Origin: Natronomonas marina
GTDB lineage: Archaea > Halobacteriota > Halobacteria > Halobacteriales > Haloarculaceae
Reading direction: 5' to 3'
DNA: 64,000 nt
Assembly: GCF_024298905.1 (NCBI RefSeq)
Contig: NZ_CP101154.1
Coordinates: forward strand, 2,666,001-2,730,000
The position numbers and the translations under genes are program-made. The notes under the pieces are model-generated. The model had not been told where the DNA came from. It did not search any database and saw only the letters and a program-made list of their open reading frames with translations. Of the stretch, positions 36,430 to 45,242 are shown in pieces (the stretch's first letter is position 1; each line of letters begins with the position of its first letter).

Positions 36430-38391
36430 ATGGCGAGCAACAAGATTCTCGGTATCGACCTCGGTACCACCAACTCGGCGTTCGCGGTCATGGAGGGTGG
36501 CGACCCCGAGATAATCACCAACGAGGAGGGCGACCGGACGACGCCCTCCGTCGTCGCCTTCACCGACGACGGCGAGCGACTGGTCGGCAAGCCGGCCAAG
36601 AACCAGGCCGTCCAGAACCCCGACCGGACCATCCAGTCCATCAAGCGGCACATGGGCGAGTCCGACTACACCGTCGAAATCGACGACGAGGAGTACACGC
36701 CGGAACAGATCTCGGCGATGATCCTCCAGAAGATCAAACACGACGCCGAGGAGTACCTCGGTGACGATATCGAGAAGGCGGTCATCACCGTCCCGGCGTA
36801 CTTCAACGACAAACAGCGGCAGGCGACGAAGGACGCCGGCGAGGTCGCCGGCTTCGAGGTCGAGCGCATCGTCAACGAACCGACCGCGGCGGCGATGGCC
36901 TACGGCCTCGACGACGAGTCCGACCAGACCGTCCTCGTCTACGACCTCGGTGGGGGCACCTTCGACGTCTCGATTCTCGAACTCGGCGGCGGCGTCTACG
37001 AGGTCGTCGCCACCAACGGCGACAACGAACTCGGCGGCGACGACTGGGACGGGGCCATCATCGACTATCTCGCAGATTCCTTCGAAGACGAACACGGCAT
37101 CGACCTCCGGGAGGACCGCCAGGCCCTCCAGCGACTGACCGAGGCCGCCGAGGAGGCCAAGATCGAACTCTCCTCGCGGAAGGAGACCACGGTGAACCTG
37201 CCCTTCATCGCCGCGACCGACGAGGGACCGCTCAACCTCGAGGAGAGCATCTCGCGCGCCAAGTTCGAGTCGCTAACCGCCGACCTCGTCGAGCGGACCG
37301 TCGGCCCGACCGAGCAGGCGCTGTCGGACGCCGGCTACTCGAAGGGCGACATCGACGAGGTCATCCTCGTCGGCGGGTCGACCCGGATGCCGCAGGTTCA
37401 GGAGAAGGTCGAGGAACTGGCGGGCCAGGAGCCGAAGAAGAACGTCAACCCCGACGAGGCCGTCGCGCTGGGTGCCGCCATCCAGGGCGGCGTCCTGGCC
37501 GGTGACGTCGACGACATCGTCCTCCTGGACGTGACGCCGCTCAGCCTCGGCATCGAGGTCAAGGGTGGCATCTTCGAGCGCCTCATCGACAAGAACACCA
37601 CCATTCCGACCGAGGAGTCGAAGATCTTCACGACCGCCGCGGACAACCAGACCTCGGTCAACATCCGCGTCTTCCAGGGCGAACGCGAGATCGCCGAGGA
37701 GAACGAACTGCTCGGCGCCTTCCAGTTGACCGGCATCCCGCCGGCGCCCGCCGGCACCCCGCAGATCGAGGTGACGTTCAACATCGACGAGAACGGCATC
37801 GTCAACGTCGCCGCCGAGGACCAGGGGTCGGGCAACAGCGAGGACATCACCATCGAGGGCGGCGTCGGTCTCTCCGACGAGGAGATCGAGGAGATGCAGG
37901 CCGAAGCCGAGGAGCACGCCGAGGAAGACCAGAAGCGCCGCGAGTTCGTCGAGGCCAGAAACGAGGCCGAATCGTCCGTCCAGCGCGCCGAGACGCTGCT
38001 GGAGGAAAACGAGGACGAACTCGACGAGGACCTCCAGGCCAACATCGAGGCCGAAATCGAGCGCGTCGAGGAGGCCTTAGAGGAGTACGCCGACGTCGAC
38101 AGCGACGACCTGGAGACGGCGACCGACGCCCTCGAATCGGCGACCGAGAGCCTCTCGGAGGAACTGCAGGAGATCGGCAAGCAGATGTACGAACAGCAGG
38201 CTGCCCAGGGCGCGGCCGGCGCCGGCGGTGCTGGCGGCGCGGGCGCCGGTCCCGGCGGCATGGGCGGTATGGGCGGCATGGGCGGTGCCGGTCCCGGTGG
38301 TGCCGCCGGCGCGGGCGGCGCCGAGGGCGACGACGAGGAGTTCGTCGACGCCGACTTCGAGGACGTGGACGACGACGAGGACGAGGAGTAG
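36430..38391 (+). CDS. dnaK: Molecular chaperone DnaK (Hsp70)
   Basis: ATP-dependent chaperone of 653 residues. The ATPase domain has the phosphate loops [17 protein letters not shown] and [16 protein letters not shown] and the adenosine motif [13 protein letters not shown]. The substrate-binding domain contains [14 protein letters not shown] and the allosteric linker VLLDVTPLS, then the helical lid ([18 protein letters not shown]). The tail is Gly/Met-rich then acidic ([11 protein letters not shown] to [18 protein letters not shown]). The unusually acidic composition is halophile-like. It works with GrpE just upstream and DnaJ 3.4 kb downstream. An in-frame GTG at 36418 would add four residues. 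Confidence 0.97.
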   Translation: MASNKILGIDLGTTNSAFAVMEGGDPEIITNEEGDRTTPSVVAFTDDGERLVGKPAKNQAVQNPDRTIQSIKRHMGESDYTVEIDDEEYTPEQISAMILQKIKHDAEEYLGDDIEKAVITVPAYFNDKQRQATKDAGEVAGFEVERIVNEPTAAAMAYGLDDESDQTVLVYDLGGGTFDVSILELGGGVYEVVATNGDNELGGDDWDGAIIDYLADSFEDEHGIDLREDRQALQRLTEAAEEAKIELSSRKETTVNLPFIAATDEGPLNLEESISRAKFESLTADLVERTVGPTEQALSDAGYSKGDIDEVILVGGSTRMPQVQEKVEELAGQEPKKNVNPDEAVALGAAIQGGVLAGDVDDIVLLDVTPLSLGIEVKGGIFERLIDKNTTIPTEESKIFTTAADNQTSVNIRVFQGEREIAEENELLGAFQLTGIPPAPAGTPQIEVTFNIDENGIVNVAAEDQGSGNSEDITIEGGVGLSDEEIEEMQAEAEEHAEEDQKRREFVEARNEAESSVQRAETLLEENEDELDEDLQANIEAEIERVEEALEEYADVDSDDLETATDALESATESLSEELQEIGKQMYEQQAAQGAAGAGGAGGAGAGPGGMGGMGGMGGAGPGGAAGAGGAEGDDEEFVDADFEDVDDDEDEE

Positions 38392-38450
38392 CAGCCGGCG
38401 AAGACGGCTCTTACGCCGGGGGTCGGTACCGATTCATCCCGGAGACGAGA

Positions 38451-38609
38451 TTACTCCGAACCGACGTGGTCGCCGCCGTGGGCCAGCGTCCGCTCACCGG
38501 CCTCGTAGATATTGATGAGTTCGTTTATCAGTTCGTCGTGCGATTCGCCGTCCCGCTGGAGTCCGTCGAGCCGTTCGAGCGTTTCCTCGCTGATCTGGAT
38601 TTCGGGCAT
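38451..38609 (-). CDS. Small RHH-like/DUF7557-type haloarchaeal protein
   Basis: A 52-residue gene that a length cut-off would miss. It reads MPEIQISEETLERLDGLQRD, then a helix-rich segment with ESHDELINELINIYEAGERT, and ends HVGSE before a TAA. The pattern of one beta strand followed by two helices matches the ribbon-helix-helix fold of small haloarchaeal DNA-binding or antitoxin-like proteins. A minus-strand TATA-like gtttatc at 38634-38640 is about 28 nt upstream. It lies directly after dnaK on the opposite strand. Confidence 0.7.
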   Translation of the reverse strand: MPEIQISEETLERLDGLQRDGESHDELINELINIYEAGERTLAHGGDHVGSE

Positions 38610-38633
38610 GGTCGACGGTTCGGTACACTGACA

Positions 38634-38640
38634 GATAAAC
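38634..38640 (-). promoter_or_regulatory. TATA-like box of the RHH-like gene
   Basis: The minus-strand heptamer gtttatc is centred about 28 nt upstream of ATG 38609, supporting this short reading frame as a real leaderless gene. Confidence 0.45.
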
Positions 38641-38710
38641 CCCCGGACTGGCCAGCGCCACTCGGCCTCGTTCCGGAACAGCCGTCTTTTATTTTGATAT
38701 GAATTAGGAA

Positions 38711-38720
38711 ATTTTATTTT
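38711..38720 (+). promoter_or_regulatory. AT-rich promoter of the orphan Tat protein gene
   Basis: The block attttatttt lies 23-32 nt upstream of ATG 38743, giving a leaderless mRNA. The whole 38680-38742 stretch is far more AT-rich than the flanking genes. Confidence 0.55.
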
Positions 38721-38742
38721 CTATTCTTGTAATCGATAGTCT

Positions 38743-39807
38743 ATGGGTGAGAAAGCTAATCCGACAGGATCGGACGGTATCACGGAATCTGTCGCCCGAC
38801 GCGGCGTGCTCAAGCGACTGGGGACGGCGGCAGCCGTCGGAGCCGGGTCGACCGCGACGTTCACCGGGCGAACCCGGGCCTCCGAATGTAGTTACGGGAT
38901 CGTCATGTCGGAGGGGACCACGTATAACCTCCGTCGAAACGACGAAGCCGACGGCAGACGGACGACGACGTTCCACGTCGACAACAACTGGGGGTTGACG
39001 TTCACCGGGGTAGACAGCAACGAGAACTACACGTTCGAGACGAACGGGGTGTTCCACACCTACATCGACGAGGAGGACTACGTGACCGACTGGAACACTC
39101 AGGAAGAGGTCAAACTGGACGTCGCTCTCAGGGGGAACGACTACGGCGACACCGACATCCTCGAGGCCTCGAAGTGGATGGACGACGGGAGCGTCGAACC
39201 GTTCACGACCCTCTCGGGGCTGTACGGACCGGCATACCTGGACTGGAAGAACGAACACAAGAAGAACAGCGAGAGCGAGGCGTCCAGCGAATCCGAGATC
39301 AAGAGCGCCATCGACCGGAGTGATTACGTCGACAACGACGTTCCGGAGTGGGTTCAGGGAGCAGCGTTCGCCGCGGGCGTCGCCGCCGGTGGCCTCTCCG
39401 GGGGTGCGCTTCCGCTCATCATCGGTGGGACGGCGTTCGCGGTCGACACCATCGCCTTCGTCGAGTGGCTGGCGGACTTCAAGGACGACGCAGGCAAGAA
39501 CACGGAACACCCGTACGAGAACGGCAACGAGTCGTTCTACTACTGGTGGAACCCCGAACATACCCTCGGCCTCACCTCCGTCAATTCCGGATTCACCGTC
39601 TCCGTAGACGGCCAGGAATCCGAGCCGTTCTACGTCGACATCAAGCTGAGCTACGACGTCGACGAGCTAAACGGAGCCTACGGCAAGGACAAGCTGCTCG
39701 ACACCGATAACGTCGCCCACTGGACGATCGAAATCCCGCCGAACGGCGACAATCCGGTCATGTGCAGCGAGACGTACTACGACGGCAAGGGCCACAGCCA
39801 TCTGTAA
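38743..39807 (+). CDS. Orphan Tat-exported protein with Gly/Ala-rich hydrophobic core
   Basis: A 354-residue protein of unknown function. It has a Tat signal (VARRGVLKRLGTAAAVG) at about residues 18-40, then a polar beta-like region (about 45-180), a charged Ser/Glu-rich linker, a strongly hydrophobic Gly/Ala-rich stretch around 206-245 (AAFAAGVAAGGLSGGALPLI then GGTAFAVDTIAFVEW), and a final beta-like region ending in a His-rich KGHSHL. Composition is less GC-biased, with more Lys and Asn than neighbours, and the promoter is very AT-rich, which suggests acquired DNA. The hydrophobic core could be membrane-active, as in secreted toxins or halocins, but no family match is evident. It sits between dnaK and dnaJ. 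Confidence 0.65.
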   Translation: MGEKANPTGSDGITESVARRGVLKRLGTAAAVGAGSTATFTGRTRASECSYGIVMSEGTTYNLRRNDEADGRRTTTFHVDNNWGLTFTGVDSNENYTFETNGVFHTYIDEEDYVTDWNTQEEVKLDVALRGNDYGDTDILEASKWMDDGSVEPFTTLSGLYGPAYLDWKNEHKKNSESEASSESEIKSAIDRSDYVDNDVPEWVQGAAFAAGVAAGGLSGGALPLIIGGTAFAVDTIAFVEWLADFKDDAGKNTEHPYENGNESFYYWWNPEHTLGLTSVNSGFTVSVDGQESEPFYVDIKLSYDVDELNGAYGKDKLLDTDNVAHWTIEIPPNGDNPVMCSETYYDGKGHSHL

Positions 39808-39978
39808 GCGTCACCGGGTTCGATCACGGCTCGACTGTCACTGGCGTAGTTCGATCGTTGCGCCGCACTCGGCGCCTGTCGAAACCGGAGCGTTCCCGGG
39901 GCCGGCGGGAAGGCTCCCTGTCGTCCCGATGTGTACGGTGACATCGCCGGTTCGTCTCGATACGCGGGACGGATAGAG

Positions 39979-41712
39979 TCACTCGGCTTTGTGGAGCCGC
40001 TCGCCGCGATGGAGGCGGGTCGCAATCGAGAAGGTCTGTTCGTGCTCGCGTCGGGTCGGGGTGTGAGCGGCGAGGTAGCGGGCGCCGGCGACCAGCGCGA
40101 GGCGGCGCTCCTCGTCGTCCAGAGCGTCGAACCGACGGAAGGCCGCCGGGACGTTCTGGAGGGTGTGGAAGTCGGCGTCCTCTCGGAGCAGACCGCGGCC
40201 GAGGACGGCCTTCAGGTCGGCGGGGTCGCCGTCGCACTCGAAGTGTTCGACGACGAGGCGGGCGGCGCGGTTGACGGCGCCCTGCTCGTCGAAGCACTCC
40301 AGCAGCTCCGAGCGTATCTCCTGGGGGTCGCGGCCGGCTTCTGCGGTCGGGACCGGCGCTCGCGGGCTGTTGAGGAAGCGGTCCAGATAGACGCTCATCG
40401 CGCCGTCGAAGGCCGCACGGTACAGTTCGGTGGCGTCGGTGCGGTCGGCCAGCTCGTGGGCGGCGTTGGCGTAGACGAGGGTGTGATGCACCGTGTCCCA
40501 GTCGTTGAACTCGTTGTTGGTGGCGAAGTAGGCGACCCGGCGGGTGGCCGCACGAGCGACGGCGTCGGTGAGTTCCCGCTGGGTGGCGCCGGCGGCGATG
40601 GCGTCACAGAGTGCCTCGACGATGGCTTCCGGGTCCTCGCCGAGCAGCGTCTCGACGAAGTCGTCGGGTTCGTCCCACTCCCGGCCGGACCCGGCGGCGA
40701 CGAGGTCGTCGAGGCGTTCGCGGGCGTCGAAGCACAGCGCGGCGATGTCGACGGGCTGGCGCCACGACGAGAGTTCCTCCGAGCGGGTCGCGCCGGTGAG
40801 TTGCGGCACCGTCGAGGCCAGCACCGGCGCGGCGTGTTCCTCCCAGCCGAGGTGGTCCAGCGTCGTCAGCGCGCTGTTGACGAAGTCGAGCGTGTGACTC
40901 GAGTTCATGTAGAGGTGGTCGGTGGCGGCCGCGACCAGTATCTCGACGACGTCGGCGGGCGGCAACGTCTCGACGGCCGTCAGGAGCGTCCGTTCGGCGC
41001 CGTCCTCGTCGCGAACTTCGCAGTTCGCGCGGAACCAGGACTTCAGTCGCTCCTTCGAGAGGTCGCGGTTCTCGAAGGCGTGCTGCTGGAAGCGGGGCGC
41101 CTCGCCGGCGACGTTGTCCGATACCTCTCGGACGCCCGTGAACATCGCCCGCCGCCTGTCGCGACCGCCGACGTCCCGGTGGATTTCCGCCATGTAGGAC
41201 AGTGACGTCAGCCCGCGGCCCCACCCCGAGGCGCGGTACTTCGTGCCGAAGTTCGCCGCCGTCTCCAGCGGCGTCCGGAAGCCGTCCCCGTGTTCGTCAA
41301 CGCCGATGACGGCCTTCGCCTGCACGAGCGTGATGTCCTCCTGCATCCCGTCGGCCAGGCGGTTGCGCCACCGGGTCGCCGGCGGTACCGTCGGCTCCGG
41401 GTCGGGGTCGATGCGGACCTCGCCGTCGCCCACCTCGACGGGGAACGTCTGGACGTCGTCGGCCCACGGGTCGAAGGTGTCGCCCTCAGCCAGTTCGAAT
41501 CGGGCGTGGTGCCAGTGGCAGGTCAGCACGCCCTCCTCGACGGTGCCGCGGACGAGCGGAAATCCCATGTGCGGACAGCGGTTGTCGACGGCGTGGACCT
41601 CCTCCTCGTGGAAGAACAGCGCGACGGCCCGGCCGTCGTACTGGACGACGGTTCGGCCCTCCTCCTCGAGGTCGGCGAGGTCACAGACGGGGACGTAGTT
41701 CTCTGCGGACAT
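39979..41712 (-). CDS. Rieske [2Fe-2S] protein with long helical C-terminal domain
   Basis: A 577-residue protein. Residues 1-105 form a Rieske domain with the cluster ligands in CPHMGF and CHWHHARF (Cys-X-His, 17 residues, Cys-X2-His). The remaining ~460 residues are predicted all-helical, with conserved-looking His positions (YMNSSHTLDFVNSAL, DWDTVHHTLVYANAAHEL, PTRREHEQTFSIATRLHRGE). It lacks the catalytic domain of ring-hydroxylating dioxygenases. The helical part resembles no domain I can name with certainty; a questin-oxidase-like alpha-helical domain is one option. It probably transfers electrons to a metal or substrate site in that domain. A minus-strand gttaac lies 25-30 nt upstream of ATG 41712. 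Confidence 0.8.
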   Translation of the reverse strand: MSAENYVPVCDLADLEEEGRTVVQYDGRAVALFFHEEEVHAVDNRCPHMGFPLVRGTVEEGVLTCHWHHARFELAEGDTFDPWADDVQTFPVEVGDGEVRIDPDPEPTVPPATRWRNRLADGMQEDITLVQAKAVIGVDEHGDGFRTPLETAANFGTKYRASGWGRGLTSLSYMAEIHRDVGGRDRRRAMFTGVREVSDNVAGEAPRFQQHAFENRDLSKERLKSWFRANCEVRDEDGAERTLLTAVETLPPADVVEILVAAATDHLYMNSSHTLDFVNSALTTLDHLGWEEHAAPVLASTVPQLTGATRSEELSSWRQPVDIAALCFDARERLDDLVAAGSGREWDEPDDFVETLLGEDPEAIVEALCDAIAAGATQRELTDAVARAATRRVAYFATNNEFNDWDTVHHTLVYANAAHELADRTDATELYRAAFDGAMSVYLDRFLNSPRAPVPTAEAGRDPQEIRSELLECFDEQGAVNRAARLVVEHFECDGDPADLKAVLGRGLLREDADFHTLQNVPAAFRRFDALDDEERRLALVAGARYLAAHTPTRREHEQTFSIATRLHRGERLHKAE

Positions 41713-41835
41713 ACTCCCAACGAGGGGACTGGGTGTGTTAACCGTTATCTGAAGCGCGTTTTTGTAGGTCCGACGACACCTGCCGGCCGCGACCCGTTCT
41801 TTTGAAGTGTCTCAATCGTCTACAGCCGGTAAGCG

Positions 41836-42975
41836 ATGAGCGAGGACTTCTACTCGGTGCTGGGCGTCGACCGCGACGCGAGCGAGGAGGACATCAAGCG
41901 GGCCTACCGCGAGAAGGCCTCGGAGTACCACCCGGACGTCTCCGACGACCCGAACGCCGAGGAGAAGTTCAAGAGGATTCAGGAGGCGAAGGAGGTCCTG
42001 CTCGACGACGAGAAACGCCGGATGTACGACCAGATGGGCCACGAGCGGTTCCAGCAGGCCGACAAGCGCGGCGCGACCGAGGGCGGCGGCGCCGGCGGCA
42101 TGGGCGGCGGTCCCTTCGGCGGTGGCGGCGCCGGCGGCATGAACGACATCTTCGAGCAGTTCTTCGGCGGCGGTGGCGGCGGCCGGTCGGGTCCCCAGCA
42201 GGGCGCCGACCTCAAGACCCGCCTGACCGTCGACCTCGAGGACGCCTACGAGGGCGTCACCAAGCAGTTGACCGTCGCGCGGCCCGAGCGGTGCCCGGAC
42301 TGCGACGGGAAGGGCCACCCGCCGGAAGCCGACGCCCGGACCTGCTCGGCCTGCAACGGCCGCGGCCAGCAGCGGACCGTCCGCCAGACGCCGCTGGGCC
42401 GCGTCCAGCAGACCCAGACCTGCCAGCAGTGCGAGGGCGAGGGGACGGTCTACTCCGAGACCTGTTCGACGTGTCGCGGCGACGGCCAGGTCCGCAACGA
42501 GGCGACGCTACAGGTCGAGGTGCCCGCCGGCATCCAGAGCGGCCAGACCCTCCGGATGGACGGCGAGGGCGCCCCCGGCGAGGACGGCGGCCGGAACGGC
42601 GACCTGCTCGTCGAAATCGAGGTCGAGGACAGCGAGGCCTTCGAGCGGAACGGCGACGACCTCCGCTACCGGATGCCCATATCCTTCCCGCAGGCGGCCT
42701 TCGGCGACACCGTCGAGGTGCCCACGCTGGACGGCGCAGTCGAGATGGACGTCCCCGCCGGCACCCAGAGCGGCGAGACGTTCCGCCTGCGGAACAAGGG
42801 GATGCCCCACCTCCAGCGGCGGGGACACGGCGACCTCTACGTGAAGGTGCAGGTCGTCACCCCGGAGAGCCTCAACGAGGAGCAGCGCGAGGCTCTGGAG
42901 GCGTTCGCCGAGGCCGGCGGCGAGGAAATCGACGTCGAGCAGGGCTTCTTCGAGAAACTGAAGAACTCCTTCTGA
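41836..42975 (+). CDS. dnaJ: Chaperone protein DnaJ
   Basis: Hsp40 co-chaperone of 379 residues with complete type I architecture: the J domain with the HPD motif (His32-Asp34, EYHPDVS), a Gly-rich region (about 75-125), the zinc-finger domain with four CxxCxGxG repeats (CPDCDGKG, CSACNGRG, CQQCEGEG, CSTCRGDG), and the C-terminal substrate-binding beta domains (VEVPAGIQSGQTLRMDGEG). A T-rich ttcttttgaa about 30-38 nt upstream may be the promoter, so it is expressed independently from dnaK. Confidence 0.96.
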   Translation: MSEDFYSVLGVDRDASEEDIKRAYREKASEYHPDVSDDPNAEEKFKRIQEAKEVLLDDEKRRMYDQMGHERFQQADKRGATEGGGAGGMGGGPFGGGGAGGMNDIFEQFFGGGGGGRSGPQQGADLKTRLTVDLEDAYEGVTKQLTVARPERCPDCDGKGHPPEADARTCSACNGRGQQRTVRQTPLGRVQQTQTCQQCEGEGTVYSETCSTCRGDGQVRNEATLQVEVPAGIQSGQTLRMDGEGAPGEDGGRNGDLLVEIEVEDSEAFERNGDDLRYRMPISFPQAAFGDTVEVPTLDGAVEMDVPAGTQSGETFRLRNKGMPHLQRRGHGDLYVKVQVVTPESLNEEQREALEAFAEAGGEEIDVEQGFFEKLKNSF

Positions 42976-43003
42976 CCCGGCGTCCCCGGCCGGCGCGCGA
43001 CGA

Positions 43004-43294
43004 CTACCGGATGGTGTAGGTCGGTTCGGTCACGTCCTCGCTCTTGCACTCCGGGCACCGCGAGGGACGGTTCGTCAGGTCGTCGAACCGCTCGAAGCCG
43101 CAGTCCCGACACGCCGGCGGCGCCGCGAGCAGTTGCTCGTCGGTGCCCTCCAGCGAGTGGGAGATGTGTTCGACGTGGGAGAGCGCCGCGGCCGTCGTGA
43201 TTCCGAACTCGCCGGCCAGTCGGCCTGCTTCGGCAGTCTCGTCCCGGAGGAAGTCGGCGATGCGCTGCCGGGTGGTCCGCTCTGCACCCTGCAT
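43004..43294 (-). CDS. HTH/zinc-ribbon transcriptional regulator
   Basis: A 96-residue predicted regulator of the archaeal COG3357 type. Residues 1-55 form a winged-helix-like domain (RQRIADFLRDETAEAGRLAG, TTAAALSHVEHISHSL). Residues 60-96 form a zinc ribbon with two Cys pairs (CRDCG, CPECKSED). Such proteins may be general archaeal DNA-binding factors; the target is unknown. It is convergent with dnaJ, 28 nt apart, and lies downstream of the sugar nucleotidyltransferase gene on the same strand. Confidence 0.85.
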   Translation of the reverse strand: MQGAERTTRQRIADFLRDETAEAGRLAGEFGITTAAALSHVEHISHSLEGTDEQLLAAPPACRDCGFERFDDLTNRPSRCPECKSEDVTEPTYTIR

Positions 43295-43324
43295 ATCCGC
43301 TCTCGGGCGCCGAGAGATAAAACG

Positions 43325-44296
43325 CTACTGCCCGGTCCCGTTGGTCAACTGGGTGTGGGCGCCGATGAGCGCGCCCGCGAGGTCGATGTTCTCGATGTGG
43401 GTCTCCTCGTCGATGATGGTCGACTGGGTCTCGCAGTTCCGGACGGTCGCGTTCTCGAAGACGACCGAGCGGTCCAGCGTCGAGTCGATGATCTCGGCGC
43501 CCGGCATGACGTGGACGTTCTCTCCGATAGTCGAGCGCTCGACGGCGGCCGACTCCGCGATGACGCTCTCGCCGTCGAGTTCCCAGGCGATGGCCTCCAG
43601 GTACGACTCCGGGGTCCCGATGTCGAACCACGGCTCCTCGAAGACGAAGGCGTGGACCGGTTCCTGCGACTGGAGCCACTGGAGGAACCAGCCCGGTTCG
43701 TCGGGGTTGTTGTCGCCGTCGAGGTACTCCTCGAACCGGAGCGATTCGGCCGGGAAGCCGTAGCAGGCGATGGAGACGAGCGTGCTGTTCGGCTCGTCGG
43801 GTTTCTCCTGGAAGTCGACGACCCGGTCGCCCTCCAGTTCGACGAGCCCGTAGGACTTCGCCTTCTCGCGGTCGCCGACGTCGTGGGCGGCCAGCGTGGC
43901 CGCGCCCGTCCGCTCGAAGTAGTCGACGAACTCCGAGAGGTCGAAGCCCATGAGGTTGTCGCCGGCAACCACCAGGAGGTCGTCGTCGATGCCTTCCCGG
44001 TCGACCAGTTGCCCCAGCGCGCCGACGACGCCGAACTTCTCTGACTCCTCGGTCGTGTCCTCGACCGAGAGGCGGGGCTTCTCGAAGTCACTCGCTTCGA
44101 GGTGGTCCTCGAACTCCTCGGCGAAGCGCTCGTTCGTCGAGACGTACACCTCCTCGATGCGGTCGTCGTCCTCCAGGGCCCGGAAGATGCGGTCGATGAC
44201 GGTCGTCTCGCCGATGGGCAGCAGCATCTTCGGGCGGTGCTTCGTGATGGGCCACAGACGCGTCGCGTATCCGCCAGCTAGAACGACGGCTTTCAT
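43325..44296 (-). CDS. Sugar nucleotidyltransferase (NDP-sugar pyrophosphorylase)
   Basis: A 323-residue enzyme that joins a sugar 1-phosphate to an NTP, supplying glycans for surface N-glycosylation or lipids. The nucleotide-binding motif is LAGGYATRLWPITKHRPK (6-23), and catalytic/sugar-binding segments are VVAGDNLMGFDL, VDFQEKPDEP and WFDIGTPESYLEAI. The C-terminal ~70 residues form a short left-handed beta-helix-like tail with hexapeptide-type repeats (TIGENVHVMPGAEIIDSTL). Which sugar and NTP cannot be read from sequence. A minus-strand TATA box (tatataag) at 44353-44360 implies a leader of about 30 nt. Confidence 0.87.
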   Translation of the reverse strand: MKAVVLAGGYATRLWPITKHRPKMLLPIGETTVIDRIFRALEDDDRIEEVYVSTNERFAEEFEDHLEASDFEKPRLSVEDTTEESEKFGVVGALGQLVDREGIDDDLLVVAGDNLMGFDLSEFVDYFERTGAATLAAHDVGDREKAKSYGLVELEGDRVVDFQEKPDEPNSTLVSIACYGFPAESLRFEEYLDGDNNPDEPGWFLQWLQSQEPVHAFVFEEPWFDIGTPESYLEAIAWELDGESVIAESAAVERSTIGENVHVMPGAEIIDSTLDRSVVFENATVRNCETQSTIIDEETHIENIDLAGALIGAHTQLTNGTGQ

Positions 44297-44352
44297 TGTA
44301 CGGAACGACAGAACCGCGCGACAAGTGTCTTTTGTTCCGCGTCACCCACGTC

Positions 44353-44360
44353 CTTATATA
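44353..44360 (-). promoter_or_regulatory. TATA box of sugar nucleotidyltransferase gene
   Basis: A strong minus-strand TATA element, tatataag, lies about 60 nt upstream of ATG 44296. With the usual 25-26 nt to the start site, the mRNA would have a leader of about 30-35 nt, unlike the mostly leaderless genes around it. Confidence 0.5.
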
Positions 44361-44480
44361 CGAAACCGTGACCATCGGCGTCATGACCTGAGAAGGGCGA
44401 CGGTCCGTCGAGGCGGTAGTGCGGGACGCGGACCGTCGATACCCGGCGCGAGCGGTGCGCCGAACGTTCCGCCTGCTCGC

Positions 44481-45200
44481 CTACTCGCCCAGCCACGCGT
44501 CCTCGATGCGCAACGACCCGCGTGTGCCGTCGAACTCCGTCTCGTAGTCGAGTTCGATTCGTCGGTCCATGTGAGGGCCGTCGGTGACGAGCGTCTCGAA
44601 CTCGCCACCCTCGCCGAGGAGGTGGACGCCGTACTCGTCGCCGAGCGCCGCCAGTTCCGCGAGCGCGTCCGAGTCGAGCGTCCGACCCAGCCAGGACTCG
44701 TCGAGCCCGTAGGCGGCCACGCGAACGATGGTGATCTCGAAGCCGGCCGAGAGCATGGCGTCGGCGAGGGCACGGGGCTCCTCCTGCCACAGCGGGGCGA
44801 AAAGCTCCGCGTCCAGCCGGTCGCACATCGCCTCGATGCGGTCGGTCTGGTAGCTGCTCTCGACGGCACCGGCGGTGACGCCGTCGATACCTTCGAGTTC
44901 GTCCGACAGATCGACCAGCGCGTCCTCGAGCGGCTCGAGTTCCCGGTCGCCGCGAGTCCCCGAGTCCTCTCGCTCGTCGGCGGCGGTCTCGAAGTCGTCC
45001 GGCCGAACGTCGACCAGGGGGATGCCGATGCTCTCGGCGGCCAGCGAGGCCAGTTCCGTCGCGGGGACGTGGTACATGAACGACTCGCCGGCAGGATGAA
45101 CGGTGACCAGTCGCTCGACCGGTCTGTCGGCCTCGAGCGCCCGATAGAGCGCCCACGAGGAGTCCTTCCCGCCCGAAAAGAGGCTCACCCACGGGTCCAT
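44481..45200 (-). CDS. Diphthine--ammonia ligase (Dph6)
   Basis: A 239-residue ATP-PPi-type ligase catalysing the last step of diphthamide synthesis on elongation factor 2. The PP-loop SGGKDSS is at residues 9-15. The C-terminal signature EGGEFETLVTDGP and the AYGLDESWLGRTLD segment are typical of archaeal Dph6 (MJ0570-related). A low-complexity acidic insert near 72-92 is lineage-specific. It lies 42 nt downstream of the DUF373 gene on the same strand. Confidence 0.88.
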   Translation of the reverse strand: MDPWVSLFSGGKDSSWALYRALEADRPVERLVTVHPAGESFMYHVPATELASLAAESIGIPLVDVRPDDFETAADEREDSGTRGDRELEPLEDALVDLSDELEGIDGVTAGAVESSYQTDRIEAMCDRLDAELFAPLWQEEPRALADAMLSAGFEITIVRVAAYGLDESWLGRTLDSDALAELAALGDEYGVHLLGEGGEFETLVTDGPHMDRRIELDYETEFDGTRGSLRIEDAWLGE

Positions 45201-45242
45201 GCACCCGGTAGCCGACGGGAGGTGAAATGGCCGTCGGTTCGG

